57,097 nt of DNA from Shouchella shacheensis (GTDB lineage Bacteria > Bacillota > Bacilli > Bacillales > Bacillaceae_D): assembly GCF_001484965.1 (NCBI RefSeq), contig NZ_LLYY01000029.1, positions 1 through 57,097 of the forward strand. Direction: 5' to 3'. Position 1 is the first letter of the stretch; the number at the start of each line of letters is the position of its first letter. Below, piece by piece: positions 1 to 8,666 of the stretch. A program made the translations under genes and the position numbers. Below the pieces are notes generated by a model. That model saw only the letters and a list, made by a program, of their open reading frames with translations, was not told the DNA's origin and made no database searches.

Positions 1-90
1 TTAATGAAGGAAACAGTCGTTTTCGTGCTTCTATAAGAGTTCATAGACTCATCGTATCATTTATTGAATGAGTTGAAACAGATATTTTCA

Positions 91-126
91 GATACGGAGT
101 GTATGAAAGCCCATACACTCCGTATC
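91..126. terminator. Perfect 15-bp hairpin, possible terminator
   Basis: The arms GATACGGAGTGTATG and CATACACTCCGTATC are exact complements around the 6-nt loop AAAGCC. There is no clear T-run on either side, so a classical intrinsic terminator is unproven. It lies about 220 nt beyond the stop of the leftward SDR gene. Bases 1-346 hold no gene I can support; a 67-codon minus-strand frame between the hairpin and the SDR gene has no recognisable family. Confidence 0.45.
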
Positions 127-346
127 TCACCTCACTCTCATCCCACACCTAAGGAATGGGCTTTCCCGTTCGAATAAGTCTGTAATGATAAGGCTTGTCA
201 AAGAGGGTTGGGCAGAAGGGACCGGTGCTGATAAAATAAAGCGCCTAAAACCCGGAGTACGGGCGTCTCCCTCCTCCAGCCCACTCGCATCTAAGTACGG
301 TTCACTTGCCCACTTCCAGTTGAAATCCACAGTCTAAGCGGACCAC

Positions 347-1183
347 TCACCCCAAGCCCGTCTGTTTTTCGCTCCAAAGCCATAGCTGGCGAGCCTTGCA
401 ATCATCTACGGCAGAGGGAGCCGGTTTGACTTGCTGTTTGTTAACAAAATAACTCCCTGTTACCCCAGGAAGCTCTGTTGATAGCGCCAGGTGAATAGCT
501 GTCGAAGCCCCCTTCTCTGTGGTTTGAAAGAAGGGGCGGAGAAGTTTGTGGATCGTTGCACCGAACTCCGTTTCACGGTTAACGCCGAGGCTGGTAGAAA
601 CAGCCCCCGGGTGGAGAGAGAACACGGAGACACCCGACCCCTCTAGACGCTTGGTTAGCTCATGGGCAAAGAGCAAATTGGCAAGCTTCGACTGACCGTA
701 TGCCTTTGCTACATTATACCCAAAGTGAAGATGTGGATCTTCCCAATGAAAACAGCCCCATTTGTGGGCTCCAGAAGAAACGATGATGACTCGCGCATCC
801 TCTGAACTTTCCAACTGCGGCAACAACTGATTGACGAGTAAGAAATGCCCGAGATGGTTGACGCCTAAATGCATTTCAAATCCGTCCTCTGTCTCTTCGC
901 GTCGAGGAGAGACCACCCCAGCGTTTGCAATCAGTAGATCCAATGCTTGATGTCGCCTAGCTATTTCCTTAACGGCGCGACGAATGCTTGCCATCGATGC
1001 GAGGTCGCAACTATAGAGTTCGGCGCTCCCAGCCTCCTTTTTAGCATCTAGCGCATCAAGCGCTTTTTGACCACGTTCTTCGTTTCGACAAAGCATAAGG
1101 ACGTGCATTCCAGCATTAGCAAGTGCTAGCGCCGTTGCAAACCCCATTCCTGCGTTAGCACCTGTTACAACCGCTTTTTTCAT
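347..1183 (-). CDS. SDR-family oxidoreductase (retinol dehydrogenase-like)
   Basis: A 278-aa short-chain dehydrogenase, probably an NADP-dependent reductase of a carbonyl or lipid-like substrate in the cytoplasm. Visible motifs are the nucleotide-binding TGANAGMG at the N terminus, NAG after the fourth strand, the catalytic serine in IVSSGAHK and the catalytic pair YGQSK. The frame opens 26 codons further upstream, but GGAGG sits 8 nt before the ATG at 1183, so that start is preferred. The long insert after the serine is typical of retinol-dehydrogenase/WW-oxidoreductase-like SDRs. Transcribed alone and divergent from the PRC-barrel gene. The substrate cannot be told from sequence. Confidence 0.85.
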   Translation of the reverse strand: MKKAVVTGANAGMGFATALALANAGMHVLMLCRNEERGQKALDALDAKKEAGSAELYSCDLASMASIRRAVKEIARRHQALDLLIANAGVVSPRREETEDGFEMHLGVNHLGHFLLVNQLLPQLESSEDARVIIVSSGAHKWGCFHWEDPHLHFGYNVAKAYGQSKLANLLFAHELTKRLEGSGVSVFSLHPGAVSTSLGVNRETEFGATIHKLLRPFFQTTEKGASTAIHLALSTELPGVTGSYFVNKQQVKPAPSAVDDCKARQLWLWSEKQTGLG

Positions 1184-1316
1184 CCCTGTCGCCTCCTTTC
1201 GTCCCAGTATATCAAATGATAAAGTGCTTTTCCTCAATGGTAGCAAAAGTTCTAGTTTCAAACATTCCTCAAACGGCTATAGAAAGAATAAGAAATAAAA
1301 ATAGGAGGAGTTTTTA

Positions 1317-2153
1317 ATGCTAGTCCATGCGAAAACGCTTGAAACGTTTGCAATGAGCGCAGAAGACGGCGAATTAGGAAAGATCGATGACGTTTATATG
1401 GATGCACAGGATTATGCTGTGCGCTACTTTGTTGGAGATACGCGTACATGGTTCTTTGGAGGCAAAGTTCTTCTCAGCCCCCGTTCTTTCTCGTCTCTCG
1501 ACTATGAGGAAGGAAGCGTCAATGTCAATGCAACCAAGGAACAAATTAAAGATAGTCCGAAGCCTGATGAACACGCCCCGATCAAGCGCCATTACGAGCA
1601 AGAGTTAAGCGACCACTATGGCTGGCCCTATTACTGGGCCGCTCCCGGGCAGCCTGGACTTGCGGCTCCAATGAGCGGCACAGGGGGCACTCCTGTTCCC
1701 GGCCCTTTGGTGCCGCCCGTCTTGACAGAAAGAGAAAATAAGAAACAAACGAAAGAGGATGTACGCACCGAAAGCGCCGAACAAGAGCGAGAGGCGCGGT
1801 ACCCAAACGAGGAGCAGTATTTGCACAGCCTTAACGAATTGATTGGCTATAACGTTCATGCCAGGGGCGGGGAGTTTGGAAACGTCACAGACTTCTTGCT
1901 AGAGGAAGTGGACAATCAATGGTTCGTGCGCTACTTTGTTGCCGACACAGGAGGCGTATTCCGAAATGAGCCAACGTTAATTTCCATGGACTGGATTAAG
2001 GAAGTCACTTGGCTTGATCACGCTATTGTTGTCGACATGGATCGCGAAAAGCTCGATCATGCCCCGCCTCATACGCATGAAGTTCCGCTTACAAGGAAGA
2101 GGGAGAGCGAGCTTCATCACTATTATGGACGCACCCCGTACTGGGAGAAGTAA
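1317..2153 (+). CDS. Protein with two PRC-barrel domains
   Basis: A 278-aa soluble protein containing two PRC-barrel-like units, about residues 1-75 and 165-240. Each begins with an L-x-G/A-x-x-V/T-x-A pattern followed by a repeated YFVxDT core (RYFVGDTRTWFF and RYFVADTGGVFR). The linker, about residues 110-160, is rich in Gly/Pro and then in charged residues. AGGAGGAG precedes the ATG. PRC-barrel proteins bind RNA or act as cytoplasmic adaptors; in Bacillaceae such double-barrel proteins are often stress-induced. No partner is encoded beside it: it faces the mrp operon tail to tail. Function unknown beyond the fold. Confidence 0.8.
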   Translation: MLVHAKTLETFAMSAEDGELGKIDDVYMDAQDYAVRYFVGDTRTWFFGGKVLLSPRSFSSLDYEEGSVNVNATKEQIKDSPKPDEHAPIKRHYEQELSDHYGWPYYWAAPGQPGLAAPMSGTGGTPVPGPLVPPVLTERENKKQTKEDVRTESAEQEREARYPNEEQYLHSLNELIGYNVHARGGEFGNVTDFLLEEVDNQWFVRYFVADTGGVFRNEPTLISMDWIKEVTWLDHAIVVDMDREKLDHAPPHTHEVPLTRKRESELHHYYGRTPYWEK

Positions 2154-2200
2154 AACTAAAATGCGTGAGCAAAGGAATTGCGAGCCCCCTGCTGCCCTTA

Positions 2201-2235
2201 GAAAAAAGAGCAGCCTGGCGTAAGTGCCAGGCTGC
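2201..2235 (-). terminator. Terminator of the mrp operon
   Basis: The 10-bp arms GCAGCCTGGC and GCCAGGCTGC flank a 6-nt loop. On the minus strand the hairpin follows the mrpG stop codon directly and runs into TCTTTTTTC, a good intrinsic terminator. It may also stop the PRC-barrel transcript from the other side. Confidence 0.85.
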
Positions 2236-2616
2236 TTATTCTCGTTCCTTCGTTTTATGATAATTCCGCTCCTCCAGAGCTTCTTTTAGTTCATCTTCAA
2301 CACTCGTCCCCGTCAAGGCGACTTTGGAACGGTACGCTGCTCGGGTGATGACATGACCAGCTACAGGGGCTGTTAAAAAGACAAACACAATTCCAAGAAT
2401 CAGTCGTACACTAATGTAATGATCCGCCAGCCAAAAATAAATGAACACACCAGAAAGCGTCAAAAGAACGCCAAGCGTTGCGCTTTTGGTTCCTGCATGA
2501 GAGCGGGTATACACATCAGGCAAACGCAGAATGCCAACCGCACTTATGATAGCCATGATGCTTCCTGCTAGAATAAGAATGGCGGAAAGAATCTCACCGG
2601 TCACGCTTGCGTTCAA
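2236..2616 (-). CDS. mrpG: Mrp Na+/H+ antiporter subunit G
   Basis: A small membrane subunit of the hetero-oligomeric Mrp antiporter, which uses the proton motive force to expel Na+ and lower cytoplasmic pH. About three membrane segments are visible, with the family core GILRLPDVYTRSHAGTKSAT followed by LGIVFVFLTAPVAGH. An ATG at 2670 would add 18 residues and overlap mrpF by 77 nt. The TTG at 2616 lies 7 nt after GAGGGGGG and gives 126 aa, the usual family length, so I chose it. It overlaps mrpF by 23 nt, which suggests translational coupling. Last gene of the operon. Confidence 0.93.
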   Translation of the reverse strand: MNASVTGEILSAILILAGSIMAIISAVGILRLPDVYTRSHAGTKSATLGVLLTLSGVFIYFWLADHYISVRLILGIVFVFLTAPVAGHVITRAAYRSKVALTGTSVEDELKEALEERNYHKTKERE

Positions 2617-2878
2617 TGATAACCCCCCTCTCGATAAACTTTGAGAATGCAACAGTGCTAATAAAGGCAAGTATGCCTAGGATCAAAATAACTTCTAAAA
2701 AAGCCCGCGTCTGAAGAACGATTGAGACTACACCCACTCCAGAGATAAGATTAATCCCGATGCTATCCAAGGCAACAACACGATCAGGCATCGATGGCCC
2801 TTTCACAACACGATACAGGACCAAAGCAATAGAAACTGAAAATAAGACGAGCGCAATGATCAGAATGGTCTCAAACAT
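2594..2878 (-). CDS. mrpF: Mrp Na+/H+ antiporter subunit F
   Basis: A 94-aa membrane subunit with three predicted membrane segments and the family stretch RVVKGPSMPDRVVALDSIG between the first two. It is needed for assembly and activity of the Mrp complex. The ATG shares its first base with the mrpE stop codon (TAATG), and the 3' end overlaps mrpG. Length and order match the conserved mrpABCDEFG arrangement. Confidence 0.95.
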   Translation of the reverse strand: MFETILIIALVLFSVSIALVLYRVVKGPSMPDRVVALDSIGINLISGVGVVSIVLQTRAFLEVILILGILAFISTVAFSKFIERGVIIERKRDR

Positions 2879-3360
2879 TAACGTGTCACCTCCATAATCG
2901 CCTTTTCAAAACGTGTCATCGCTCGAAGCACAGCCACTTTCGAGTCAGGAATATCCATCGCATGGATGTAGAAGACGTTTCCTTTCGGCGACACTTCAAG
3001 CACGACCGATCCAGGCGTAAGCATTAAGAGCAGAGCAAGGGCGGTTACTTCCCAGTCCCCACTAAGTTTTGTCTCATACTTAAAAATCCCCGGGGTGATC
3101 GTCAGTTTAGGACTCAGGATCTGCTTTAAAATCAGAACACTGGACTGAATCAGTTCAGAGATAAACATGATCAGAAGCTTAATCAGCGCAAACAAACGGC
3201 GCAAGTAAAATTCAGTAAAGAAAAACCGACGCATTGCATAGATAATGCCTAAGCCAACCAAATACCCCGCAAACAAATCTCGGAAATAGAGAGCATCCGC
3301 GTCTTGCAAAAGCACCCATAGAAACGCAATCATTAGATTCAGGACCAGCTGACCGAACAC
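2878..3360 (-). CDS. mrpE: Mrp Na+/H+ antiporter subunit E
   Basis: A membrane subunit of about 160 aa with N-terminal hydrophobic segments and a soluble C-terminal part (VLEVSPKGNVFYIHAMDIPD) typical of MrpE/MnhE. Two starts compete: TTG at 3366, almost touching the Shine-Dalgarno, and GTG at 3360, which lies 7 nt after GAGGTG. The GTG is better placed and gives 160 aa, near the 158 aa of Bacillus subtilis MrpE. The 43-nt gap to mrpD is the longest inside the operon. Confidence 0.93.
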   Translation of the reverse strand: MFGQLVLNLMIAFLWVLLQDADALYFRDLFAGYLVGLGIIYAMRRFFFTEFYLRRLFALIKLLIMFISELIQSSVLILKQILSPKLTITPGIFKYETKLSGDWEVTALALLLMLTPGSVVLEVSPKGNVFYIHAMDIPDSKVAVLRAMTRFEKAIMEVTR

Positions 3361-3403
3361 AAGCAATCACCTCTTTTCACTAGCATGTACTGTTGTTCCA
3401 TTC

Positions 3404-4891
3404 CTACGATCCCTCGCTTAGAACCGCTTCAATGTATACATCTGGATTCATTAAGGTGTGGGCAGCGTCACTCACATACGCGGAGATGCCTTCCACCCCT
3501 AACCCAAGGCCAAAACTTATGGCCGTTAGGAGAACACAAGGTATAAGCATCCCTGCTTTTAAGGGGACAGCACTCTCCTCGCTTATAATCGTCTCTCCCC
3601 AGAAACAGTTTCGGAAGACGCGAAGCAATGAATACAGAACGAATAGACTTGAAATTAGCGCAATCGCTAAAAGTACGTACGACTGATTTTCAATGGCTCC
3701 TTGAGCGACTAGCACTTTGCCTATGAACCCGCTTAACGGCGGAATTCCCGCTAAAGAAATCATCGTGATAAAGAAGAGCCAGCCAAAGAGCGGATAGTTG
3801 CGAATCAATCCACTGATTCGTTCTAATCGATTAGTAGCTGTCAGGGTAAATATTGTGCCCGCAAGCAAAAAGAGCAGTGCTTTAGCAACAATGTCATGAA
3901 CCAAGTAATAGATGGAGCCTTCGATCCCCGCAGGTGTAAACACCGCTAGTCCGGTTAAAATGAACCCAACAGAGATCACGACGTTGTACGCAACAATCTT
4001 TTGAATATCATTATACGCGACAGCTCCAATGCTTCCACCGATCATGGTGATAGCGGCCATAATTCCAATCAGCGTGTGCGTGATGGTTGGCTCATGATAA
4101 AACAGAAGCGTGAAGGTACGGAACAACGCATAAATCCCTACTTTGGTCAAAAGGGCGCCGAACAAGGCAGCAATTGCGGTTGGCGGAGCACTATAAGATC
4201 CCGGCAGCCAAATATAGAGAAGTAGTCCGGCCTTTAAGCTGAAGACAATCAGAAATAGGATTCCGATGGTCGTCAGTAGCGGTGTTTGCCCTGTCTCCGC
4301 AATACGCAAAGACAGGTGCGCGAAGTTCAACGTACCAACCGTTCCGTATAAATACGCAATCGCAAATAAGAAGAGCGAAGAGGCGACGACATTAATGAGC
4401 ACATACTTTATGGCCTCACGAAGCTGCTGCTTTGTTCCTCCAAGCGTAATCAGTGCATAAGAAGCTAGCAACATAATTTCAAAACAGACAAACAAGTTAA
4501 ACATGTCTGCTGTTAAAAAGGAGCCGTTCACGCCCGCTATAAGCAATTGAATCAACGGATATACATACATCTTCTCTCGGTCTTCGCCGATGGAAGAGAA
4601 TGCGTACACCAAGCTAAAAATAGAGGTCAAACACGTTGTTACAACAAGCAAAGCGGAAAATGAATCTGCCACAAAGGAGATGCCAAACGGAGGCGCCCAC
4701 CCGCCAAAATCGAGACGCATGATGCCTTCATGCTGCACATGATAAAGGATGTAGGCGCTGACTCCAGTTGAGGCAATCAAGGATAGGAGACTGATCCAGC
4801 GCTGCACTTGAACAAATCGTTGAAAGAAAACTAAAAAAACCCCTATGACGACAGGTAGGATCATCGGCAAAATAACTAGGTTATTTATCAT
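3404..4891 (-). CDS. mrpD: Mrp Na+/H+ antiporter subunit D
   Basis: A 495-aa polytopic membrane protein of about 14 segments, homologous to the antiporter-like subunits of respiratory complex I. The conserved glutamate segment FEIMLLASYALI lies about one quarter in, and the lysine-bearing SLKAGLLLYIWLPGSYSAPP lies mid-protein; both are ion-channel residues in this family. The ATG overlaps the mrpC stop by 11 nt. With MrpA it probably forms one of the two ion paths of the complex. Confidence 0.95.
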   Translation of the reverse strand: MINNLVILPMILPVVIGVFLVFFQRFVQVQRWISLLSLIASTGVSAYILYHVQHEGIMRLDFGGWAPPFGISFVADSFSALLVVTTCLTSIFSLVYAFSSIGEDREKMYVYPLIQLLIAGVNGSFLTADMFNLFVCFEIMLLASYALITLGGTKQQLREAIKYVLINVVASSLFLFAIAYLYGTVGTLNFAHLSLRIAETGQTPLLTTIGILFLIVFSLKAGLLLYIWLPGSYSAPPTAIAALFGALLTKVGIYALFRTFTLLFYHEPTITHTLIGIMAAITMIGGSIGAVAYNDIQKIVAYNVVISVGFILTGLAVFTPAGIEGSIYYLVHDIVAKALLFLLAGTIFTLTATNRLERISGLIRNYPLFGWLFFITMISLAGIPPLSGFIGKVLVAQGAIENQSYVLLAIALISSLFVLYSLLRVFRNCFWGETIISEESAVPLKAGMLIPCVLLTAISFGLGLGVEGISAYVSDAAHTLMNPDVYIEAVLSEGS

Positions 4892-5222
4892 CGTTCATGC
4901 CCCTTAACTGGTCGAGATCATCCGTCCCTAACTCCCGGTACGTCCGGTAGGCAAGAACAAGAAAGAAAGCTGTTACTCCAAAGCTGATCACGATCGCTGT
5001 TAGAATCAACGCCTGCGGCAAGGCATCTGTGTAAGATGTTGCCTCCTCTCCAAGAAGAGGAGCCGCTCCTCCTTTTAAGCCCCCCATCACAAGGATGAGC
5101 AAATTAGCCGCATGCGAATAAATGGCTGTACCAAGGATCACGCGTATTAAGCTTCTGGAAAGAACTAAGTACGTTCCTACGGTGACGAGCACCCCAACGA
5201 GCACAGACATCATGGTTTCCAT
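4881..5222 (-). CDS. mrpC: Mrp Na+/H+ antiporter subunit C
   Basis: A 113-aa membrane subunit related to NuoK of complex I. It has three hydrophobic segments, with the family stretch YTDALPQALILTAIVISFG before the third and a charged C-terminal tail (YRELGTDDLDQLRGM). It starts 3 nt after mrpB and overlaps mrpD, as expected for this tightly packed operon. Confidence 0.95.
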   Translation of the reverse strand: METMMSVLVGVLVTVGTYLVLSRSLIRVILGTAIYSHAANLLILVMGGLKGGAAPLLGEEATSYTDALPQALILTAIVISFGVTAFFLVLAYRTYRELGTDDLDQLRGMNDDK

Positions 5223-5225
5223 AAG

Positions 5226-5648
5226 CTATACATCCTCACTTATACTAAGAATAATCGTGACAACCGTCCCAATCACGGCAAGAGATACTCCCGCTTCAAA
5301 CAGAACGACCGTCGCTAGCTCTGTCTCTCCGAAAATCGGCAGGTGAAAATAATCAAACACCTGGGTTAGGAACGGAGCGCCAAACAGGAAAGAGCCAAGG
5401 CCTGTCAATACACTGAGCAACGCTCCCGAAGCAGCAAGTAGTTTAAAATTAACGGGAATCCCTTTTTGAACGGTCTCTATATCGAAGGAAAGGAATAGGA
5501 GAACAAAGGCAGATGCGAGCACAAGCCCACCCACAAAGCCGCCTCCCGGCTCATTGTGACCGGCTAGAAACAAATAAACACCAAATGTCAGAATGATGAA
5601 GACCGCCATTCTTGTCACGGTTCTTAAAATCACATCATTTGCCTTCAA
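5226..5648 (-). CDS. mrpB: Mrp Na+/H+ antiporter subunit B
   Basis: A 140-aa membrane subunit with the family motif GHNEPGGGFVGGLV after the first hydrophobic segment, and four segments overall. It begins with TTG, placed after GAGGAGAGGACG, and overlaps the mrpA stop by 14 nt. It completes the MrpB module, which is partly duplicated in the C-terminal domain of MrpA. Confidence 0.94.
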   Translation of the reverse strand: MKANDVILRTVTRMAVFIILTFGVYLFLAGHNEPGGGFVGGLVLASAFVLLFLSFDIETVQKGIPVNFKLLAASGALLSVLTGLGSFLFGAPFLTQVFDYFHLPIFGETELATVVLFEAGVSLAVIGTVVTIILSISEDV

Positions 5649-8058
5649 CGTCCTCTCCTCCCCTCTTTGCTTTTAACTTAATGAGCGTAAAGACTCCGAG
5701 TCCCGCAATCACTAAGACAACAACCTCAAGCATGGTATCGAGCGCCCGGAAATCTCCTAAGATCGCGTTCACCATATTGTTCCCACCGGCCAGCTCATAG
5801 GCGTTTTCGTAGAAATTCGAGATTGGATCAAAGATGTCTGTCCCACTTACCGTGAGGGCAATCATTGTCACAATGGTCCCTGCCGCGAGTGAGACAACTC
5901 CTTTCAACACCTGTGTACGACTCTTGATCTTCTCAATCTCCCATTCAGGCAAGAAGTAAAAACATAGCAAGAACAGAGCTGCCGTCACCGTTTCAATCAC
6001 CAGCTGCGTCAGCGCAAGGTCAGGTGCCCGAAAAAGGACGAAAAAGACGGCGAGTACGTAGCCAAGCACTCCATTTAATAGAATTGCCGTTAAACGAGAG
6101 CGGGCAAATAAAATACAAATGGCCGCAACGATCATAACCACCGTAAGGACCGCTTCATAGCTGCTAATGGGCGCATCACTTGCAGAGTTAAACGCAAACG
6201 ACCCGGTGATGACCATAACGCTTGAGAGCGCCACAATCAGGAACACGAAAATGTACGCAAGATAGTGAGGCAAATGCCCCGTCATATACATTTGCGTGAT
6301 CGACGTGGAGCGGCGTTCCAATTGCATGAGCGTCCCGTTGTAAAGGGCATCAAACGACCACTTTCTTGGAAAGAGGGCGTACACATTGTTCCAAAAGTGG
6401 ACATACCGGTAGATAAGAAATCCAAACACCACGACACCAATGGTCATCAAGAGCTCTGTATTAATGCCATGCCAAGCTTCAATGTTATCAAGAAATCTTC
6501 CTCCCTCTACATACGATGGCAAAACGGCTGCATAGCCCGGCTTTAATAGATAGTCACCAAGCACATTTGGAAAGAAAAAGAGTCCGACCACAAAAGAAGC
6601 TAGGATTACTGGAGGGATCAGCATTCCGATCGGTGCTTCATGCGCTTTTTTCTCCAGCTTCTCAGGCTGATATTCGCCGAAGAACGTTTTAAAGATCAAC
6701 ATCATACAGTAGACAAAGGTCAAGACACTGGCGATCCACGCCACAATCGGAAAGAGTGAACCCCATGTTTCCATTGAAAAGATCGACAGCTCAGACGCAT
6801 TCAAAACGCCTGTAAAAAACATTTCCTTACTCAAGAATCCATTAAATGGCGGCAGTCCTGCCATCGACAGGCTTCCAATAACCGCTAGTGTGAACGTGAT
6901 GGGCATCACTGTCATTAACCCACCGAGCTTTCGAATATCCCGCGTTCCGGTTTCATGGTCAACGATCCCTACAACCATGAACAAAGCCCCTTTAAAGGTG
7001 GAGTGATTCACTAGATGGAAGAGGGCCGCAAAAATGGCTACCGAATAACCGACAGTACGTTCATTCACATCATCAAAATGGAGCGCCGCAGAACCAAGGC
7101 CAAGCAGACTCATAATCAAACCTAGCTGACTAATGGTGGAGTAAGCAAGCAATGCCTTTAAATCAGTTTGTCGAATAGCGGTAAAAGACCCCCAGAATAG
7201 CGTAAACAAACCGACGAGACTGACCACCCAAAACCAGACTTCTTCTCCGCCAAACACTGGGGTAAACCGTGCCACAAGGTAAATGCCGGCTTTAACCATC
7301 GTCGCTGAGTGTAAATAGGCACTGACAGGGGTTGGTGCTTCCATCGCATCCGGTAGCCAAATATGAAACGGAAACTGAGCAGATTTTGTAAAGGCTCCGA
7401 GTAAAATCAAGAGCATAGCAGCAATGAAAAGTCCATGATCCGCAAATTGACCGACTTGATCGATAATGGCGCGAATGCTAAACGTACCTGCCATCGTCCC
7501 AAGCATGATGAACCCTGCAAGCATCGCAAATCCACCGCAGACGGTAATCAGCATCGATTTTTGCGCGCCATAACGCGATTGTCTCCGGTGGTACCAATAG
7601 GCAATCAACAAGAAAGAGGAAATGCTTGTAAGTTCCCAGAAGACGTACAGCACCATAAGATTGTCTGAGAACACCACCCCTAGCATCGCCCCCATAAACA
7701 TAAGGAGGTAGACATAGAAATTATGAAGCGATTCCCGTTTCATGGAAAGATAATAAATTGAGTACAGAACAACGAGACTCCCTACGCCTGTAATCAGCAA
7801 TCCAAAGATAAGGCTAAGGCCATCCAAATACGTAGTAAAATTAATCCCTAGGGAGGGCATCCATTCAATCGTCGCTGCAAACGTTTCGCCCGTCGCAATG
7901 TCCGGAATGGTTGAAACCAATACGGCAAACAAAGCTGCTGGCACAAGAAGAACGAACCAGCCTGTATGTATACGAGGGACCCGCTTATACAGAAGTGGGA
8001 CCAACGCTGCTACAATGAATGGAATAATGATAGCAATATTCATAGTGTACAAAAGCAT
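5635..8058 (-). CDS. mrpA: Mrp Na+/H+ antiporter subunit A
   Basis: An 807-aa polytopic protein, the largest Mrp subunit, essential for Na+ tolerance and alkaline pH homeostasis in alkaliphilic Bacillaceae. The N-terminal two thirds resemble NuoL: YVFWELTSISSFLLIAYW carries the conserved Glu, and FTKSAQFPFHIWLPDAMEAP the conserved Lys. The C-terminal third is an MrpB-like domain. Start choice: the ATG at 8058 sits one base after GGGAGGG, while TTG at 8052 has ideal spacing and ATG at 8043 is also possible; the protein changes by at most five residues. First gene of mrpABCDEFG, divergent from the KdpD-type USP gene. Confidence 0.95.
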   Translation of the reverse strand: MLLYTMNIAIIIPFIVAALVPLLYKRVPRIHTGWFVLLVPAALFAVLVSTIPDIATGETFAATIEWMPSLGINFTTYLDGLSLIFGLLITGVGSLVVLYSIYYLSMKRESLHNFYVYLLMFMGAMLGVVFSDNLMVLYVFWELTSISSFLLIAYWYHRRQSRYGAQKSMLITVCGGFAMLAGFIMLGTMAGTFSIRAIIDQVGQFADHGLFIAAMLLILLGAFTKSAQFPFHIWLPDAMEAPTPVSAYLHSATMVKAGIYLVARFTPVFGGEEVWFWVVSLVGLFTLFWGSFTAIRQTDLKALLAYSTISQLGLIMSLLGLGSAALHFDDVNERTVGYSVAIFAALFHLVNHSTFKGALFMVVGIVDHETGTRDIRKLGGLMTVMPITFTLAVIGSLSMAGLPPFNGFLSKEMFFTGVLNASELSIFSMETWGSLFPIVAWIASVLTFVYCMMLIFKTFFGEYQPEKLEKKAHEAPIGMLIPPVILASFVVGLFFFPNVLGDYLLKPGYAAVLPSYVEGGRFLDNIEAWHGINTELLMTIGVVVFGFLIYRYVHFWNNVYALFPRKWSFDALYNGTLMQLERRSTSITQMYMTGHLPHYLAYIFVFLIVALSSVMVITGSFAFNSASDAPISSYEAVLTVVMIVAAICILFARSRLTAILLNGVLGYVLAVFFVLFRAPDLALTQLVIETVTAALFLLCFYFLPEWEIEKIKSRTQVLKGVVSLAAGTIVTMIALTVSGTDIFDPISNFYENAYELAGGNNMVNAILGDFRALDTMLEVVVLVIAGLGVFTLIKLKAKRGGEDVEGK

Positions 8059-8176
8059 ACCCTCCCGTTCTTATTATTCAAAAAACAATGCCGGACGACT
8101 CCATTTATAAGTTCTTTCATTAATAAGTGACTTAGGCTCACTCTTGGCATCAGTTTGCCCGAAAAAACAATATAAT

Positions 8177-8190
8177 AAGTACTTGTACTT
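8177..8190. promoter_or_regulatory. Palindrome AAGTAC-TT-GTACTT, candidate operator
   Basis: A perfect inverted repeat in the 608-bp space between mrpA and the divergent USP gene. A TATAAT hexamer on the plus strand (8171-8176) ends one base before it. A repressor bound here could affect both directions. No -35 box with standard spacing was found, so the promoter is only a candidate. Confidence 0.35.
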
Positions 8191-8233
8191 CTAGAGTAGA
8201 AGGTGTATGATGTAAGCAAATTCTTGGGATGAG

Positions 8234-8308
8234 GCTAGCCATGGCTGGCTACACTAAAGAGACCATTCCAAAATCGTGCAGGCAAAAAACCCTGCACGTC
8301 TCTTTCAC
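8234..8308. other. Structured leader segment with nested inverted repeats
   Basis: Three nested pairings are visible: TAGCCA/TGGCTA near 8236-8251, AAAGAGAC/GTCTCTTT as outer arms (about 8256-8263 and 8298-8305), and GTGCAGG/CCTGCAC enclosed between them. This would fold as a compact RNA element in a plus-strand leader of the USP gene. I could not match it to a known riboswitch; the conserved c-di-AMP (ydaO) sequence blocks were looked for and not found. Confidence 0.4.
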
Positions 8309-8577
8309 TCCACAAGCTATAATTCTAATGGTTACATCTATTTTTCATCTTTGCGAGTGCTAGGGGAAACCATCATCACACTATGCAGCCTGTCAAACCG
8401 AGGGAAGAGCGAGGCAAAATTAACGCTTCTCTAAACCAAAGTATATACTAATTTTATTCCCGTTGCACATCTCAGGGTCCAAAATGAGTTGTTGTCTAAG
8501 ATTCGTAACATTTTCATCCGATCGTCGAGACACTATCTCATTATATAAAGAGTAAGTTTTCCATCAAAGCCATTGCT

Positions 8578-8658
8578 GTGCTACGGTAATCGCGTTTGGG
8601 AGTGATTACGATGGAAGTAGCACCGTCATCGCTAAGCTACATTATTGAAACGAGGTGA
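8578..8658 (+). promoter_or_regulatory. Nested hairpin with 15-codon upstream ORF
   Basis: The outer arms GTGCTAC/GTAGCAC and inner arms GTAATC/GATTAC enclose GGGAG, the Shine-Dalgarno of a tiny ORF that starts with ATG at 8611 and encodes MEVAPSSLSYIIETR. Its stop codon (8656-8658) lies inside the ribosome-binding region of the next gene, 8 nt before that gene's ATG. This is the layout of a translationally coupled leader peptide whose own initiation is gated by RNA structure. Confidence 0.45.
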
Positions 8659-8666
8659 ACGCCATC

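Noticed and set aside
127-330. 67-codon minus-strand frame at the left edge
   Set aside because: No ribosome-binding site, no recognisable family, and composition unlike neighbouring genes.
8341-8420. GCTAGGGGAAACC stretch resembling part of a c-di-AMP (ydaO) riboswitch
   Set aside because: The other conserved blocks (such as GGGGTGAATC and the GCCGAA segment) are not present.
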